From: JBOHRN01 sp050732775
Lineage (GTDB): Bacteria; Gemmatimonadota; Gemmatimonadetes; Longimicrobiales; Longimicrobiaceae
Assembly: GCA_050732775.1 (NCBI GenBank)
Contig: JBOHRN010000002.1
Coordinates: 62,001-126,000 of the forward strand
Direction of reading: 5' to 3'
DNA length: 64,000 nucleotides
The notes beneath the pieces were generated by a model. The model was not told the DNA's origin. It did no database searches and saw only the letters and a list, made by a program, of their open reading frames with translations. Shown here piece by piece: positions 8,209 to 17,703 of the stretch (its first letter is position 1; each line of letters starts with the position of its first letter). Made by a program: the position numbers and the translations under genes.

Positions 8209-8667
8209 TTGAACTTGACAGAACTTTTGACCCCCGAGCGGATCAAGGTGCCGCTCGAGGCCAGCGACAAGGACGGGGTTCTGGAAGAGCTGGTCCGGCT
8301 CGCCGCCGGGGGCGGCCTGGTTCAGGATGTAGCCCGGCTGGTGCGTGCGGTGCGCGACCGGGAGGAGGTGCTGAGTACCGGTATCGGCAACGGAGTGGCC
8401 GTGCCGCACGGCAAGTGCCCCGGTGTATCTTCGTTGCTGCTGGCGGCCGGGGTGGCGCGGGAGCCGATCGATTTCGACGCCCTGGACGGCGAGCCGGTGC
8501 GGCTCTTCTTTCTGCTGGTGGGTCCGGAGTCGGCCCCCGGCCCGCACGTGCGCGCCCTGAGCCGCGTATCCCGCCTTCTCCGCCGCGACTCCCTTCGTGA
8601 CCGGCTCGCCCAGGCGTCGTCGCCGGATGAGTTCCACGCCGTCATTGCCGAGGCGGAAGCCAGTTGA
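8209..8667 (+). CDS. ptsN: PTS EIIA-type phosphoacceptor (PtsN/fructose EIIA family)
   Basis: 152 residues from a TTG start. The whole protein is one PTS EIIA type-2 domain. The phospho-accepting His is kept in GIGNGVAVPHGK near residue 68, and LLVGPESAPGPHVRALSRVSR matches the second conserved block. EIIA(Ntr) proteins take phosphate from HPr-like carriers and act as regulators; no transporter subunit or HPr is nearby, so a regulatory rather than transport role fits. It overlaps the VanZ-like gene by 4 nt. The start is the least certain part. Confidence 0.82.
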   Translation: MNLTELLTPERIKVPLEASDKDGVLEELVRLAAGGGLVQDVARLVRAVRDREEVLSTGIGNGVAVPHGKCPGVSSLLLAAGVAREPIDFDALDGEPVRLFFLLVGPESAPGPHVRALSRVSRLLRRDSLRDRLAQASSPDEFHAVIAEAEAS

Positions 8668-9026
8668 AGGGCCGGCTTCGCGACTGGGGGCCGGCCACTC
8701 TGTGGGCGGCCGCTCTTTTCTTTCTCAGCTCCCGCTCCACTCTACCCGTGGGTCTGGGCGGAGGGTGGGACAAGGTGGCCCACTTCACCGCGTACGCACT
8801 GTTGGGGTTACTCTTGGCCCGCGGCCAGATGCGAGAAAGCCTTTCGCCTTGGTGGGCGGTGCTGGCCGGCGCACTTTTCGCTGCTTCCGACGAGTTTTTG
8901 GTGCAGGCGTGGTCCGGCCGAACAGTGGAGTTCGGCGACTGGATCACGGATGTGCTAGGAGTCCTCTGCGGGGTATTCCTGCGTAACCGGGTAGTCGGCC
9001 GCTTTGAACGGAAGCGAGATGACTGA
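8664..9026 (+). CDS. VanZ-family membrane protein
   Basis: 120 residues from a TTG that overlaps the EIIA stop. Four hydrophobic segments are seen. FFLSSRSTLP near the N-terminus, WDKVAHFTAYALLG in the middle and SDEFLVQAWSGRTVEFGDW near 80 are VanZ/DUF-type signatures. The family is linked to glycopeptide resistance in enterococci, but most members have no known function and resistance should not be inferred. The stop overlaps the start of aspS. Confidence 0.75.
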   Translation: MKGRLRDWGPATLWAAALFFLSSRSTLPVGLGGGWDKVAHFTAYALLGLLLARGQMRESLSPWWAVLAGALFAASDEFLVQAWSGRTVEFGDWITDVLGVLCGVFLRNRVVGRFERKRDD

Positions 9027-10872
9027 CGCCGCCACCGCCTTTAGGAGCCACTACGCCGGACTGCTACGGCCCGCCGACGCCGGCCGTAGCGTTCGGCTGG
9101 CCGGGTGGGTACACCGGAGCCGCGACCTAGGCAAGCTGGTGTTTCTGGATCTGCGCGACCGGACCGGGCTGGTGCAGCTTTCCTTTGACCCGGCGCGGGC
9201 GGGCGAGGAGGTGGCGGCCGGCGCCCGTGAGTTGGGCGCCGAAGACGTGGTGTTGGTGGAGGGAAGGGTGGAGAAGCGCCCCGAACCCAACCCTGAACTA
9301 GCGACCGGCGCGGTCGAGGTCCGCGTTACTTCCTTGCGGCTCCTCTCCCGCGCCGAGCCCCCACCCATCCCGGTATACCGCGCCCCGGACGAAGAGCCAC
9401 CCTCCGAGGAGCTGCAGCTCCAGTACCGGCACCTGGACTTGCGCCGGCCAGAAATGCAGCGCAACCTGGTGCTCCGCCACCAGGCCGCCCGTATAGTCCG
9501 CCGAAGTTTGTCGGAGCAAGGGTTTCTGGAGATCGAAACCCCCCTCCTCACCCGGCCCACGCCAGAGGGTGCGCGCGACTACCTAGTCCCCAGCCGGGTT
9601 CACCCGGGCGAGTTCTACGCCCTCCCCCAGTCTCCCCAGCTCTATAAGCAGCTCCTGATGGTAAGCGGCTTCGACCGCTACTTTCAAATGGCCCGCTGCT
9701 TGCGCGACGAGGACTTGCGCGCCGACCGCCAGCCCGAGTTTACCCAGATAGACGCCGAGATGTCTTTCGTGGACGAGGAGGACGTCTTCCGGGCTGCCGA
9801 GACGATGATCTCTGCCGTGTGGCGGGAGCTCCTCGGGGTCACGCTGGAGCTCCCCTTTCCCCGGCTGAGTTACGCCGAGGCGCTCGGCCGCTACGGGACC
9901 GATAAGCCCGACCTCCGCTACGGACTAGAGATCGTGGACCTGACCGAGACGCTGCGAGAGGCGGACTTCCTGCTCTTCCAGCGGACTCGGAACACGGGCG
10001 AGCGTATCCGGGGGATCCGGGTGCCCGGAGGGGCCAAGCTTTCCCGCAAGGAGTTGGACGGGCTCCAAGAGGTGGCGCGCCGGGCCGGGGTGGCGGGCGC
10101 CCTTTGGGTCAAACTAGGCGAGCACGGCTTCTCCGGGACCTTCGCCAAGGCGCTGACCGGCGGGGTGGGCGAGCTCTTGCGGAGCGCTACCTGGATGGAG
10201 CCGGGAGACCTGTTCGTGGCCACGGTTGGGGCGTGCGCCGGCGAGGGCGGGGAGGTGGGGATGGAGCCCGCCCTCGACGCGCTGCGACAGCACCTGGCGG
10301 GGCGTCTGAAGCTGGTCGAGAGCGGCCGGCACGAGTGGCTCTGGGTTACCGGCTTCCCCATGTTCGAGTGGCAGAGTGAAAAGAGCCGCCTGGGCGCCCT
10401 CCACCACCCCTTTACCGCCCCCCACCCCGACGACTCAGAACGGCTCTTGGCCGCGGCCAGGGAGGGTAACGCCCCCGGCTCCGGGAAAGCCAGGCGGCTG
10501 GCGGGAGCGGCTGTCCGATCCCGGGCGTACGACGCGGTGTACAACGGGCATGAGCTTGCCAGCGGTTCGGTACGGATTCACGACGCGGCCCTGCAGAGAG
10601 CCGTGTTCACACTGCTGGGCGTAGCCCCGCGCGAGGCGCAGGCCAGATTCGGCTTTCTCTTGGACGCCCTCCGGCACGGCACGCCACCGCACGCCGGTTT
10701 CGCGTTCGGTTTTGACCGCATGGTCATGCTCCTGGCCGGGGCGCGGAGTTTGCGCGAAGTGATTGCTTTTCCCAAGAGTACCGCCGCCCGCGCTGTCTTC
10801 GAAGGAGCTCCGGCGAGGGTGCCGGAAGAGGAGTTGGCGGAGTTGCACCTAGGTACTGTAACGGATGCCTGA
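9019..10872 (+). CDS. aspS: Aspartyl-tRNA synthetase
   Basis: 617 residues from ATG 9019, eight bases inside the VanZ-like gene and preceded by GGAAG. A class II synthetase of the long bacterial type: OB-fold anticodon-binding domain (residues ~20-115), catalytic motif 2 in FDRYFQMARCLRDEDLRADR, the inserted GAD domain (~300-420), and motif 3 in GFAFGFDRMVMLLAG. The flipping loop QSPQLYKQLL is intact. Whether it also charges tRNA-Asn cannot be told from this region. Confidence 0.98.
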   Translation: MTDAATAFRSHYAGLLRPADAGRSVRLAGWVHRSRDLGKLVFLDLRDRTGLVQLSFDPARAGEEVAAGARELGAEDVVLVEGRVEKRPEPNPELATGAVEVRVTSLRLLSRAEPPPIPVYRAPDEEPPSEELQLQYRHLDLRRPEMQRNLVLRHQAARIVRRSLSEQGFLEIETPLLTRPTPEGARDYLVPSRVHPGEFYALPQSPQLYKQLLMVSGFDRYFQMARCLRDEDLRADRQPEFTQIDAEMSFVDEEDVFRAAETMISAVWRELLGVTLELPFPRLSYAEALGRYGTDKPDLRYGLEIVDLTETLREADFLLFQRTRNTGERIRGIRVPGGAKLSRKELDGLQEVARRAGVAGALWVKLGEHGFSGTFAKALTGGVGELLRSATWMEPGDLFVATVGACAGEGGEVGMEPALDALRQHLAGRLKLVESGRHEWLWVTGFPMFEWQSEKSRLGALHHPFTAPHPDDSERLLAAAREGNAPGSGKARRLAGAAVRSRAYDAVYNGHELASGSVRIHDAALQRAVFTLLGVAPREAQARFGFLLDALRHGTPPHAGFAFGFDRMVMLLAGARSLREVIAFPKSTAARAVFEGAPARVPEEELAELHLGTVTDA

Positions 10873-11836
10873 AACGGTTCTGCAGGAACGCCTCTCGACC
10901 GAAGGCGCCGACCCTCTACTGCTGGCCGGCGTAAACGACGCCCACCTGCAGGAGTTGGCGCGGTTGTGCGGGTGCCGGGTGGTGCTGCGGCAAGATCAGC
11001 TCCTGGTCTCGGGAGACTCCGCCAAGGTAGAGCGTATTCTGCCGGTGGCCAGGCACCTGATCGAGTTGGCCCGCATGGGGGACGAGTTTTCGGCCGACGA
11101 CATCGGCCGCTTCGCCGACTCGGCCGCGGCCACGGGCGCTCCGCCGCTCGCTCCCGCGGATGAGGTCCGGCTCAGCTTTCCGGGTACCCGGCGGGTCATC
11201 TCCCCCAAATCAGAGGGGCAGCGGGCTTACCTGGAGGCTATTGAGCGGCACGATATAGTGGTGAGCATCGGCCCGGCCGGGACTGGCAAGACCTACTTGG
11301 CGGTGGCGGCGGCCGTGGACGCGCTGCACCGCAAACGGGTGCGGCGCATCGTGCTGGCCCGCCCCGCGGTAGAGGCGGGAGAGAACCTCGGCTTTCTGCC
11401 CGGTGACCTGCGCGAGAAGGTGGATCCGTACCTCAGGCCCCTGTACGACTCCTTGGAGGACGTGCTGCCCGCCGAGCGCATGCGGCGGGCCCTCGAGGGC
11501 CGCATCCTCGAGATCGCGCCCCTGGCGTACATGCGTGGGCGCACCCTCCAGGACGCCTTCGTGATCCTGGACGAAGCGCAAAACGCCACTGCCTTGCAGA
11601 TGAAGATGTTCCTCACCCGGCTGGGGGTTAACTCCAAAGCGGTCATCACCGGCGATAAAACCCAAATCGACCTGGTCCCGCGCGAAGAATCCGGACTCCT
11701 CGACGTGGAGCGGGTGCTCAAGGGGGTGGAGGGGATCGGCTTCGTATACCTGCAACCCGAGGACGTGATCCGGCACCGGCTGGTCAAGGAGATCTTGCGG
11801 GCGTACGAGGCCGCCGAAGCTGGCCGGAGCGGGTGA
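10865..11836 (+). CDS. phoH: PhoH-family ATPase
   Basis: 323 residues overlapping the aspS end by 8 nt. The P-loop GPAGTGKTYLA (about residue 137) and Walker B VILDEAQNAT identify a PhoH-like ATPase. The N-terminal ~100 residues resemble the family's small RNA-binding-like domain. Known members (YbeZ) interact with YbeY in ribosome or RNA maturation, and here the next gene carries YbeY as a fused domain, which supports that link. Overlaps the next gene by 4 nt. Confidence 0.93.
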   Translation: MPETVLQERLSTEGADPLLLAGVNDAHLQELARLCGCRVVLRQDQLLVSGDSAKVERILPVARHLIELARMGDEFSADDIGRFADSAAATGAPPLAPADEVRLSFPGTRRVISPKSEGQRAYLEAIERHDIVVSIGPAGTGKTYLAVAAAVDALHRKRVRRIVLARPAVEAGENLGFLPGDLREKVDPYLRPLYDSLEDVLPAERMRRALEGRILEIAPLAYMRGRTLQDAFVILDEAQNATALQMKMFLTRLGVNSKAVITGDKTQIDLVPREESGLLDVERVLKGVEGIGFVYLQPEDVIRHRLVKEILRAYEAAEAGRSG

Positions 11837-14526
11837 TGGGCGGGCGCGGCTTCCGGAGGCGGGCGATGCCCGTGTTTCAGCGGGCCGCCGTGGCGCTGGA
11901 GGAGCGGCCCGGCGCCTCTCTCTTGGCCCGTACCATCTATCACGGCTTCCGGGCCCTCCTGCTGGTGGGGGTGGCCCTCTTTACCTACCTCCTCTTCCCG
12001 GTGGCGCGCGGCTCCGACTTTGCCGGGCTGGAAGAAGGGGTAGTGGCCCCCTACGACGTCATCGCCGAGTTCACCTTCCGCGTCCCCAAGTCAGAAGACG
12101 AGCTGCTCCGGGAACGCGCCGAGGCGGCGAGCGGCGTGCCCCCGCTGTTCGAGTACCAGTCCGCGCGGGAAGACAGTGTTACAGCGCGGGTGGGGAGTTT
12201 CTTTGCCGGGCTCGACTCCGTACTACGGTTGGCCCCCCGGGGAGACGAGGCGGGTGCCGTGCGGGAGTACCTGGAAAATAACCGCGTCGCCCCCCCACCC
12301 GGAGGGGTCCCCCTGCTGCTGGATGGGGCGGTCCGGAGGGAGCTGCACCGCTCGATCGAAACCGCGGTGCGTCAGCTCTACCCCTTGGGGGTGGTCTCGT
12401 CGCCGCAGCTGCGGGACGGCTTCGCGCCAGTGCGGGTGCGGGGGATCGGGGAAGGAGAGCGCTTCGTAGCGGCAGATTCGCTGCTCACCCCGGAGGAGTT
12501 CTACCGGCTGGCCAGGGAGCGGCTCCCAGAGCGCTATGACGCGGTGGCGGCCGAGCTCCAGCGGCTGGTCCTGATCCGCTTCTTCGAGCCCAGCTTGGCC
12601 TACAACGAACGGGATACCGAAGCCACCCGCGCCCGCGCCCGCGCCGCGGTCGATCCCATCCGAGCCACCGTGCTCCAGGGCGAAAGGGTAGTGGGAGCGG
12701 CCGAGCAGATCGGCGAGCGCGAAGCCGCCCGTTTGCACGCCTATGAAAACGCCCTGGCCGAGAGGGAGGGGGTGAGCACGCGGGTGGGACGGGCCACCTG
12801 GGCGGTGGCCGGGGCCATTATTTACAACCTGGTGGTACTCTCGCTGCTGGGTGCCCTTTTCTGGTTCTTCCGGCGCCCTCTGTACCATGATTTCCGGGCC
12901 CTTCTCCTGCTCGCCGGCCTGACCTCGGTGGTGATGCTAGCGGCGTCCCTCATCGACGGCTTCGAGCTACCCCCGGAGCTTATCCCGGTTACCTTCGCCG
13001 CCCTCTCGGTGTCGGTGTTGTGGGATGGTCGGCTGGGGTTGGTGGTCGCGCTGGTACTAGCGCTGCTGCTGGCGGGGCAGGGGCCGTTCGTGGGGCTTGT
13101 GGTCCCCTTTACCGTCGCTGTCGGGGGGGCAGCGGCGGCCTTCAGCGTGCGGGCGGCCCAACGCAGGTCCCGCACCTGGCTCTTCGTGGCCATCATCTCG
13201 GCGGCGTACGTCCTCACCGCCATCACCCTGGGTCTGCTGCGCGGGTGGGAGCCGATGGACGTCACCTGGACGGCTAGCCGGGGGGTCCTCAACGCGGTGC
13301 TCTCATCCCTGCTGGCCATCGGTTTCATCCCCCTCTTCGAAGGGTTCGTCCGCATCACCACCGACCAAACCCTGCTCGAACTGGCCGACCAGACACGGCC
13401 CCGGCTCAAGCGGCTCTCCCTGGAGGCGCCGGGCACTTACGCGCACACCGTGAACGTGGCCAACCTGGCCGAGGCGGCGTGCAACGCCATCGGGGCCAAC
13501 GGGCTCCTGGCCCGGGTGGGAGTCTACTACCACGACATCGGCAAGCTGGTCAGGCCGCAGTTTTTTATCGAGAACCAGCCCCGCGGGCGTAACCCGCACG
13601 ACCGTCTCAAGCCGGCCGCCAGCGCGACCGTGGTCCGCGCCCACGTGACCGAGGGGATAAGGATGGCCGAAGAGGACCGGCTCCCCCAGGTAATCAAGGA
13701 CTTCATCCTCGAACACCACGGCACCCAGAAGATCTCCTTCTTTCACGACCAGGCCCGCGAAGAAGACCCCGACGCCGAGCTCGACGAGGAAGAGTTTATC
13801 TACCCCGGACCCAAGCCGCGCTCCAGGGAAACCGCGGTGGTCATGCTCGCCGACTCGGTGGAGTCGGCGGCGCGGGCGCTGCGCGACCCCACCTCGGCCC
13901 GGCTGCGCGAGTTGGTGGATCGCATCGTGGCCGCTAAGGTGGAGGCGGGCCAGCTCGAGGAGGCCCCCATCACCCTGGGAGAGGTCTCCCGCGTCAAGCA
14001 GTCACTCCTGCGCGTCCTTTCGGGAATGTACCACCACCGCATCGACTATCCCGGCCAAGAGCTGGAGCCCGGGAGCGAAGAAGGGAGCGAACCAGACGTG
14101 CGGGTGTCGGTGCAAGGGGGGGATCCCGCCCCGCCGCTGGCCGCGGACGAGGTGAGTGGAGCGGTGCGCGAGGTGTTCCGCTCAGAGGGGCACCAGTCGG
14201 GCGAGGTGTCGGTCACCTTCCTGGACGACGCGGCCATCGCCGACCTCAACCGGCGCTACCTCCACCGCGACCGGCCCACCGACGTGCTCGCCTTCGCGCT
14301 GCACGAGGACGGAGAGCCGCCGCTGGGGGACGTGTACGTGGGGACGGACCAGGCCGAGCGCCAGGCGAAGGAGCACGGCGTTTCCTCGCGCGAGGAGTAC
14401 CTGCGGCTGGTGATTCACGGCACTCTGCACCTGCTCGGCCACGACCACCCCGAGGACGCCGGACGCACCGACTCCCCCATGTGGAGCGTTCAGGAGGAGG
14501 TTTTGGAGCGGCTTCTGTCCGGCTGA
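11833..14526 (+). CDS. pgpH-ybeY: PgpH-type 7TM-HD phosphodiesterase fused to YbeY endoribonuclease
   Basis: 897 residues in one uninterrupted frame. Order: one N-terminal membrane segment (~36-56), an extracytoplasmic 7TMR-HDED-like domain (~60-310), a cluster of seven hydrophobic helices (~318-515), a cytoplasmic HD domain with HTVNVANLAEAA and VYYHDIGKLV (~537-575), and from ~755 a complete YbeY domain ending in HGTLHLLGHDHPEDAG with three zinc-binding His. The first part belongs to the family that degrades cyclic di-AMP in Firmicutes; YbeY matures 16S rRNA. They are normally separate neighbouring genes between phoH and later genes. A GTG at 14098 with GGGAG upstream could also give free YbeY. 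Confidence 0.9.
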   Translation: MMGGRGFRRRAMPVFQRAAVALEERPGASLLARTIYHGFRALLLVGVALFTYLLFPVARGSDFAGLEEGVVAPYDVIAEFTFRVPKSEDELLRERAEAASGVPPLFEYQSAREDSVTARVGSFFAGLDSVLRLAPRGDEAGAVREYLENNRVAPPPGGVPLLLDGAVRRELHRSIETAVRQLYPLGVVSSPQLRDGFAPVRVRGIGEGERFVAADSLLTPEEFYRLARERLPERYDAVAAELQRLVLIRFFEPSLAYNERDTEATRARARAAVDPIRATVLQGERVVGAAEQIGEREAARLHAYENALAEREGVSTRVGRATWAVAGAIIYNLVVLSLLGALFWFFRRPLYHDFRALLLLAGLTSVVMLAASLIDGFELPPELIPVTFAALSVSVLWDGRLGLVVALVLALLLAGQGPFVGLVVPFTVAVGGAAAAFSVRAAQRRSRTWLFVAIISAAYVLTAITLGLLRGWEPMDVTWTASRGVLNAVLSSLLAIGFIPLFEGFVRITTDQTLLELADQTRPRLKRLSLEAPGTYAHTVNVANLAEAACNAIGANGLLARVGVYYHDIGKLVRPQFFIENQPRGRNPHDRLKPAASATVVRAHVTEGIRMAEEDRLPQVIKDFILEHHGTQKISFFHDQAREEDPDAELDEEEFIYPGPKPRSRETAVVMLADSVESAARALRDPTSARLRELVDRIVAAKVEAGQLEEAPITLGEVSRVKQSLLRVLSGMYHHRIDYPGQELEPGSEEGSEPDVRVSVQGGDPAPPLAADEVSGAVREVFRSEGHQSGEVSVTFLDDAAIADLNRRYLHRDRPTDVLAFALHEDGEPPLGDVYVGTDQAERQAKEHGVSSREEYLRLVIHGTLHLLGHDHPEDAGRTDSPMWSVQEEVLERLLSG

Positions 14527-14531
14527 ACTCT

Positions 14532-16199
14532 ATGCTCACCGACCTGCGCGTCCGGGACTTCGCCGTAATCGAGGAAGCATCGCTGGGGCTGGGGCCGGGA
14601 CTCAACGTGCTCACCGGTGAGACCGGAGCGGGCAAATCCATCCTGGTAGACGCCCTCTCCCTGCTGCTGGGGGAGCGGGCCTCCTCCGAGGTAGTCCGTA
14701 CGGGGGCCGGCCGGGCCCGGGTAGAGGGCGTCTTCGAGGTCAGCGGCGTGCCCGGAATCGGAAACGTCCTGGACGAAAACGGCTTCGAATCAGAAGATGG
14801 GCTGGTCATCCTGCGGCGAGAAGTGGCCGCTGAGGGGAGAAACCGGGCGTGGGTGAACGGCTCTCCCGCCACCGCCAGGTCAGTGGGCAAACTCGGCCGC
14901 CGGCTGGTGGACCTGCACGGCCAGCACCAACATCAAACCCTACTCCGGCGCGACGAGCAGCGCGCCATCTTGGACGCCTTCGCTGGCCACCAAGAGCTGG
15001 TACGATCGGTCCGCGAGACACACGCTGAACTGGCCAGCGTGAAAAGAGAACTCTCGGAGCTGGAACGGCGCCGGAGTGAACTGGCGGAAAAGGCAGACTT
15101 TCTCCGTTTCCAGGTTGACGAGATCGAAAGATCCGCACCCCTGCCGGGCGAGGATGAAAAGTTGGCCGGAGAGGCCCGGCGGCTCGAGCACTCCGAAGAG
15201 CTGGCCCGGCTGGCAGGTACCATCCACCAGGAGTTGGGTGGGGGAGACAGTGCCCTCGCCGACCGGGCGGGAGCGTTGCGGCGAGAGGTGGAGCGGCTGG
15301 CCGCCATCGACCCGGCCGAGCAGGGGTCGCTGGAGCTGCTCGACACCGCCTTCTATGCCCTCCAGGAGCTGGCCGCGCGTATGGAGGGGTACGCCGGGTC
15401 GGTCGAGCACGACCCGGGCCGACTGGAGGAGATCCGTAGCCGCCGGGACCTCCTCTTCCGGCTCAAGTCCAAGTACGGTCCCGAGCTCGACGACGTGTTC
15501 GCCGCGCTGGAACGGGCTAAGGCCGAACTGGAGGTGGCTGGGGGCGGGGGCGCGGAGATACAACGGTTGCGCAGCCGGGAGGCCGGGCTAGCCGGGCGGC
15601 TAGCAGACCTCGCCGGTGAGCTGTCGCAGAGCCGCGGCTCGGCCCTCGAGCGGCTCGCCGGTCAGGTCAACCTGCTCCTCCCCGACCTGGGGATGCCGGG
15701 AGGCCGGTACGAAGCTGTCTTGCTACCCTTGCCAGAGACCGGCGCCCGCGGCGCCGAGGAGGTCGAGTTCCGGGTGGCGCTCAACCGCGGCTTCGAGCCG
15801 AAGCCGGTGGCCAGCGCGGCCTCGGGTGGAGAGCTAGCGCGCGTGATGCTCGCCCTCAAGACCGTACTCGCCCGCCAGGACCGGGTGCCCACCTTGATCT
15901 TCGACGAGGTCGACGCGGGCATCGGGGGGCGGGTGGCACTCAGGGTGGGAGAGACCCTGCGCCGGGTGGCGGAGGGACACCAGGTCTTCGCCGTGACTCA
16001 CCTGGCCCAGATCGCGGCCAGGGCGCACCGGCACCTGCTGGTGAGCAAGGACGACTCGCGCGGCGTCGCCTCGGCCAGCGTGCGTGAACTGGGCGGCGAA
16101 GAACGGGTGGAGGAGCTCGCCCGCATGTTAGGGGGAGACGCCGGGAGCACCGTCTCCCGGGACCACGCCCGGGAGCTGCTGGCGGGGGTTACGGGTTAG
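14532..16199 (+). CDS. recN: DNA repair protein RecN
   Basis: 555 residues from ATG 14532, five bases after the fusion gene. SMC-like ATPase of double-strand break repair. Walker A is LTGETGAGKSIL (about residue 30), the middle ~150-360 is coiled coil rich in Glu, Arg and Leu, and the C-terminal half-site has SGGELARVMLALK and LIFDEVDAGIGG. Family length is ~550. The upstream open frame lies inside YbeY and was not used. It ends 11 nt inside the convergent outer-membrane protein gene. Confidence 0.96.
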   Translation: MLTDLRVRDFAVIEEASLGLGPGLNVLTGETGAGKSILVDALSLLLGERASSEVVRTGAGRARVEGVFEVSGVPGIGNVLDENGFESEDGLVILRREVAAEGRNRAWVNGSPATARSVGKLGRRLVDLHGQHQHQTLLRRDEQRAILDAFAGHQELVRSVRETHAELASVKRELSELERRRSELAEKADFLRFQVDEIERSAPLPGEDEKLAGEARRLEHSEELARLAGTIHQELGGGDSALADRAGALRREVERLAAIDPAEQGSLELLDTAFYALQELAARMEGYAGSVEHDPGRLEEIRSRRDLLFRLKSKYGPELDDVFAALERAKAELEVAGGGGAEIQRLRSREAGLAGRLADLAGELSQSRGSALERLAGQVNLLLPDLGMPGGRYEAVLLPLPETGARGAEEVEFRVALNRGFEPKPVASAASGGELARVMLALKTVLARQDRVPTLIFDEVDAGIGGRVALRVGETLRRVAEGHQVFAVTHLAQIAARAHRHLLVSKDDSRGVASASVRELGGEERVEELARMLGGDAGSTVSRDHARELLAGVTG

Positions 16200-17601
16200 T
16201 ACTCCAGAGCCGTACGTAAACCTTCCCCACTACCTCCACGGCCCCGCTGTCGGGTGCGCCCCCGCCCCCGGCCACGGCCCGCCGGTACCCTAGCCACGCC
16301 TCCAGCGGCCAGACACCCCCCCCTTCCAGGTAGCGCGAGAGGGTGGAGTAGCGGGCCCCGACGGTCAAGTGATGGGAACTCCGGGTACCGGTTTGGGCCG
16401 GGAAGAGGGGTTCCTGCCCCCAGCCGTAGAGGTCGGGGCCGCGACGCTGGTACCTCCACCCCGCGCCCAGCCAAATCTGTCTGGTGAGCTGGTAGCCCGG
16501 TGAGAACGCGGCTTTCCACTCCGTGCCCGGCGCCACCCGCACGACCGCTAGCTGGTAGACTGGGGGAAAGGTATCTGTGGCGGCTTGCCACGCCCCCACC
16601 CGTACCTCGCGCTCTCGGTGCCACCACCAAGCTGCCGAACCGTTCAGCAGCAAGCGGGAGAGAGCTAGCTCAGCGATTACTTCAGCACCGGCGCCGCCAA
16701 AGCTCGTCCTGGGCTCGGGGTGGAGGTAGTACTCCGGCGATGGTGGTGGCCCCAGCGGAAATCGCAGCGTGGCTCGCACGGCGGCCCGTACTCCGAGCCC
16801 GTCCCGGTCCAGCTCGTCCAGGAGTTGGAGTTTGGTCGTGGCGCTTGCATTTGCCACCCGCCACCCCGCGGGCCCCGAGTTCACCTCCAGCGCCTCGGCG
16901 AAGCCCGCCAGCGAGACCCCCTCCACGACCACTCCGGTAGCCAGTGAAGCCGGGAGGCGGAGCTCGGCCCCGGTGGCGTCTAATACCTGCTCCCTGAGAG
17001 CGTCTCCGGCCGGAGAACCGGCCAGCGGGAGGATCGGACTCCGGCCCAGTGCTCCGAAACCATCTCCCACCAGGGTGAGAAGGGAGTCGTTGTACACGGG
17101 GTCCGGGTTGATCCCCACCGTGCCCCCTGAAATCCCCAACTCCAGCGCCGAGAGTTCGTGCCGCGTGAAGGTGATGCTCCCGCCCGCGCTCACCCGCGGT
17201 AGGACTCCCACCTCCAAGGCGACCGGTACAACCCGGTCGGCGGCCGAAGCGGCTACGCGGCCGGTGTCCCAAAAAAGGTTTCCGGGTCCGGCCTGGAATG
17301 GGCTCCCGGTCGTGTCGGTGGCGACGAAAAAACCGTTCAAGCCGCTCTCCAGGGTTTGGAGCGGAAGGTACGAGCTGCTGGTGAGCCGGCTTTGGAAGGG
17401 CGCGGAGAGCTGCTCGCCGTCGTCACCGCCGGAGAAAGGAGAACCAAAGCGCTGGTCGTAGGCCGAAAAGACCCCCTCCACCCGCAGCCGTACCATCCCC
17501 GGCGGCGTGACCCGAGAGTCTTCACCCTGGGCCGAGAGGAAGGAGGGGGTAAAGCCAACCACTGCCGCCGGAAGAAGAAGGAACCTAGAGAGTTTTGACA
17601 T
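16189..17601 (-). CDS. Predicted outer-membrane/secreted protein, function unknown
   Basis: 470 residues from ATG 17601. A signal peptide is clear: a short basic start, then FLLLPAAVVGFTPSFLSAQ. The mature part is rich in alternating aromatic and hydrophobic strands (SSYLPLQTLESGLNGFF, AWWWHREREVRVGAW, IWLGAGWRYQRR) typical of a beta-barrel surface protein. It does not end in Phe. I do not recognise a named family. A good promoter lies upstream, divergent from the tRNA-Cys promoter, which also argues against an earlier start. Confidence 0.7.
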   Translation of the reverse strand: MSKLSRFLLLPAAVVGFTPSFLSAQGEDSRVTPPGMVRLRVEGVFSAYDQRFGSPFSGGDDGEQLSAPFQSRLTSSSYLPLQTLESGLNGFFVATDTTGSPFQAGPGNLFWDTGRVAASAADRVVPVALEVGVLPRVSAGGSITFTRHELSALELGISGGTVGINPDPVYNDSLLTLVGDGFGALGRSPILPLAGSPAGDALREQVLDATGAELRLPASLATGVVVEGVSLAGFAEALEVNSGPAGWRVANASATTKLQLLDELDRDGLGVRAAVRATLRFPLGPPPSPEYYLHPEPRTSFGGAGAEVIAELALSRLLLNGSAAWWWHREREVRVGAWQAATDTFPPVYQLAVVRVAPGTEWKAAFSPGYQLTRQIWLGAGWRYQRRGPDLYGWGQEPLFPAQTGTRSSHHLTVGARYSTLSRYLEGGGVWPLEAWLGYRRAVAGGGGAPDSGAVEVVGKVYVRLWSTNP

Positions 17602-17629
17602 GCCGGGGAGTCGTATTCGGGAAGCGCGC

Positions 17630-17658
17630 ACGCTAGCCATCCGTATCCGGCGTGTCAA
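17630..17658 (-). promoter_or_regulatory. Promoter of the outer-membrane protein gene
   Basis: On the minus strand TTGACA (17658-17653), a 17-base spacer and TAGCGT (17635-17630) form a sigma70-type promoter; the ATG at 17601 follows after roughly 20 bases of leader. The -35 box sits 5 bases from that of the divergent tRNA-Cys promoter. Confidence 0.6.
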
Positions 17659-17663
17659 CGGGG

Positions 17664-17692
17664 TTGAGACATCCCCGGCTTTGGTGTAGTTT
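17664..17692 (+). promoter_or_regulatory. Promoter of tRNA-Cys
   Basis: TTGAGA (17664-17669), 17-base spacer, TAGTTT (17687-17692). The mature tRNA begins 12 bases after the -10 box, as expected for a tRNA gene with a short 5' leader. Confidence 0.6.
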
Positions 17693-17703
17693 CAATGGTT
17701 CAC

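Noticed and set aside
8664..9026. VanZ-like protein as a teicoplanin-resistance gene
   Set aside because: No vanA/vanH/vanX genes are present, and VanZ-like proteins are widespread without any link to resistance.
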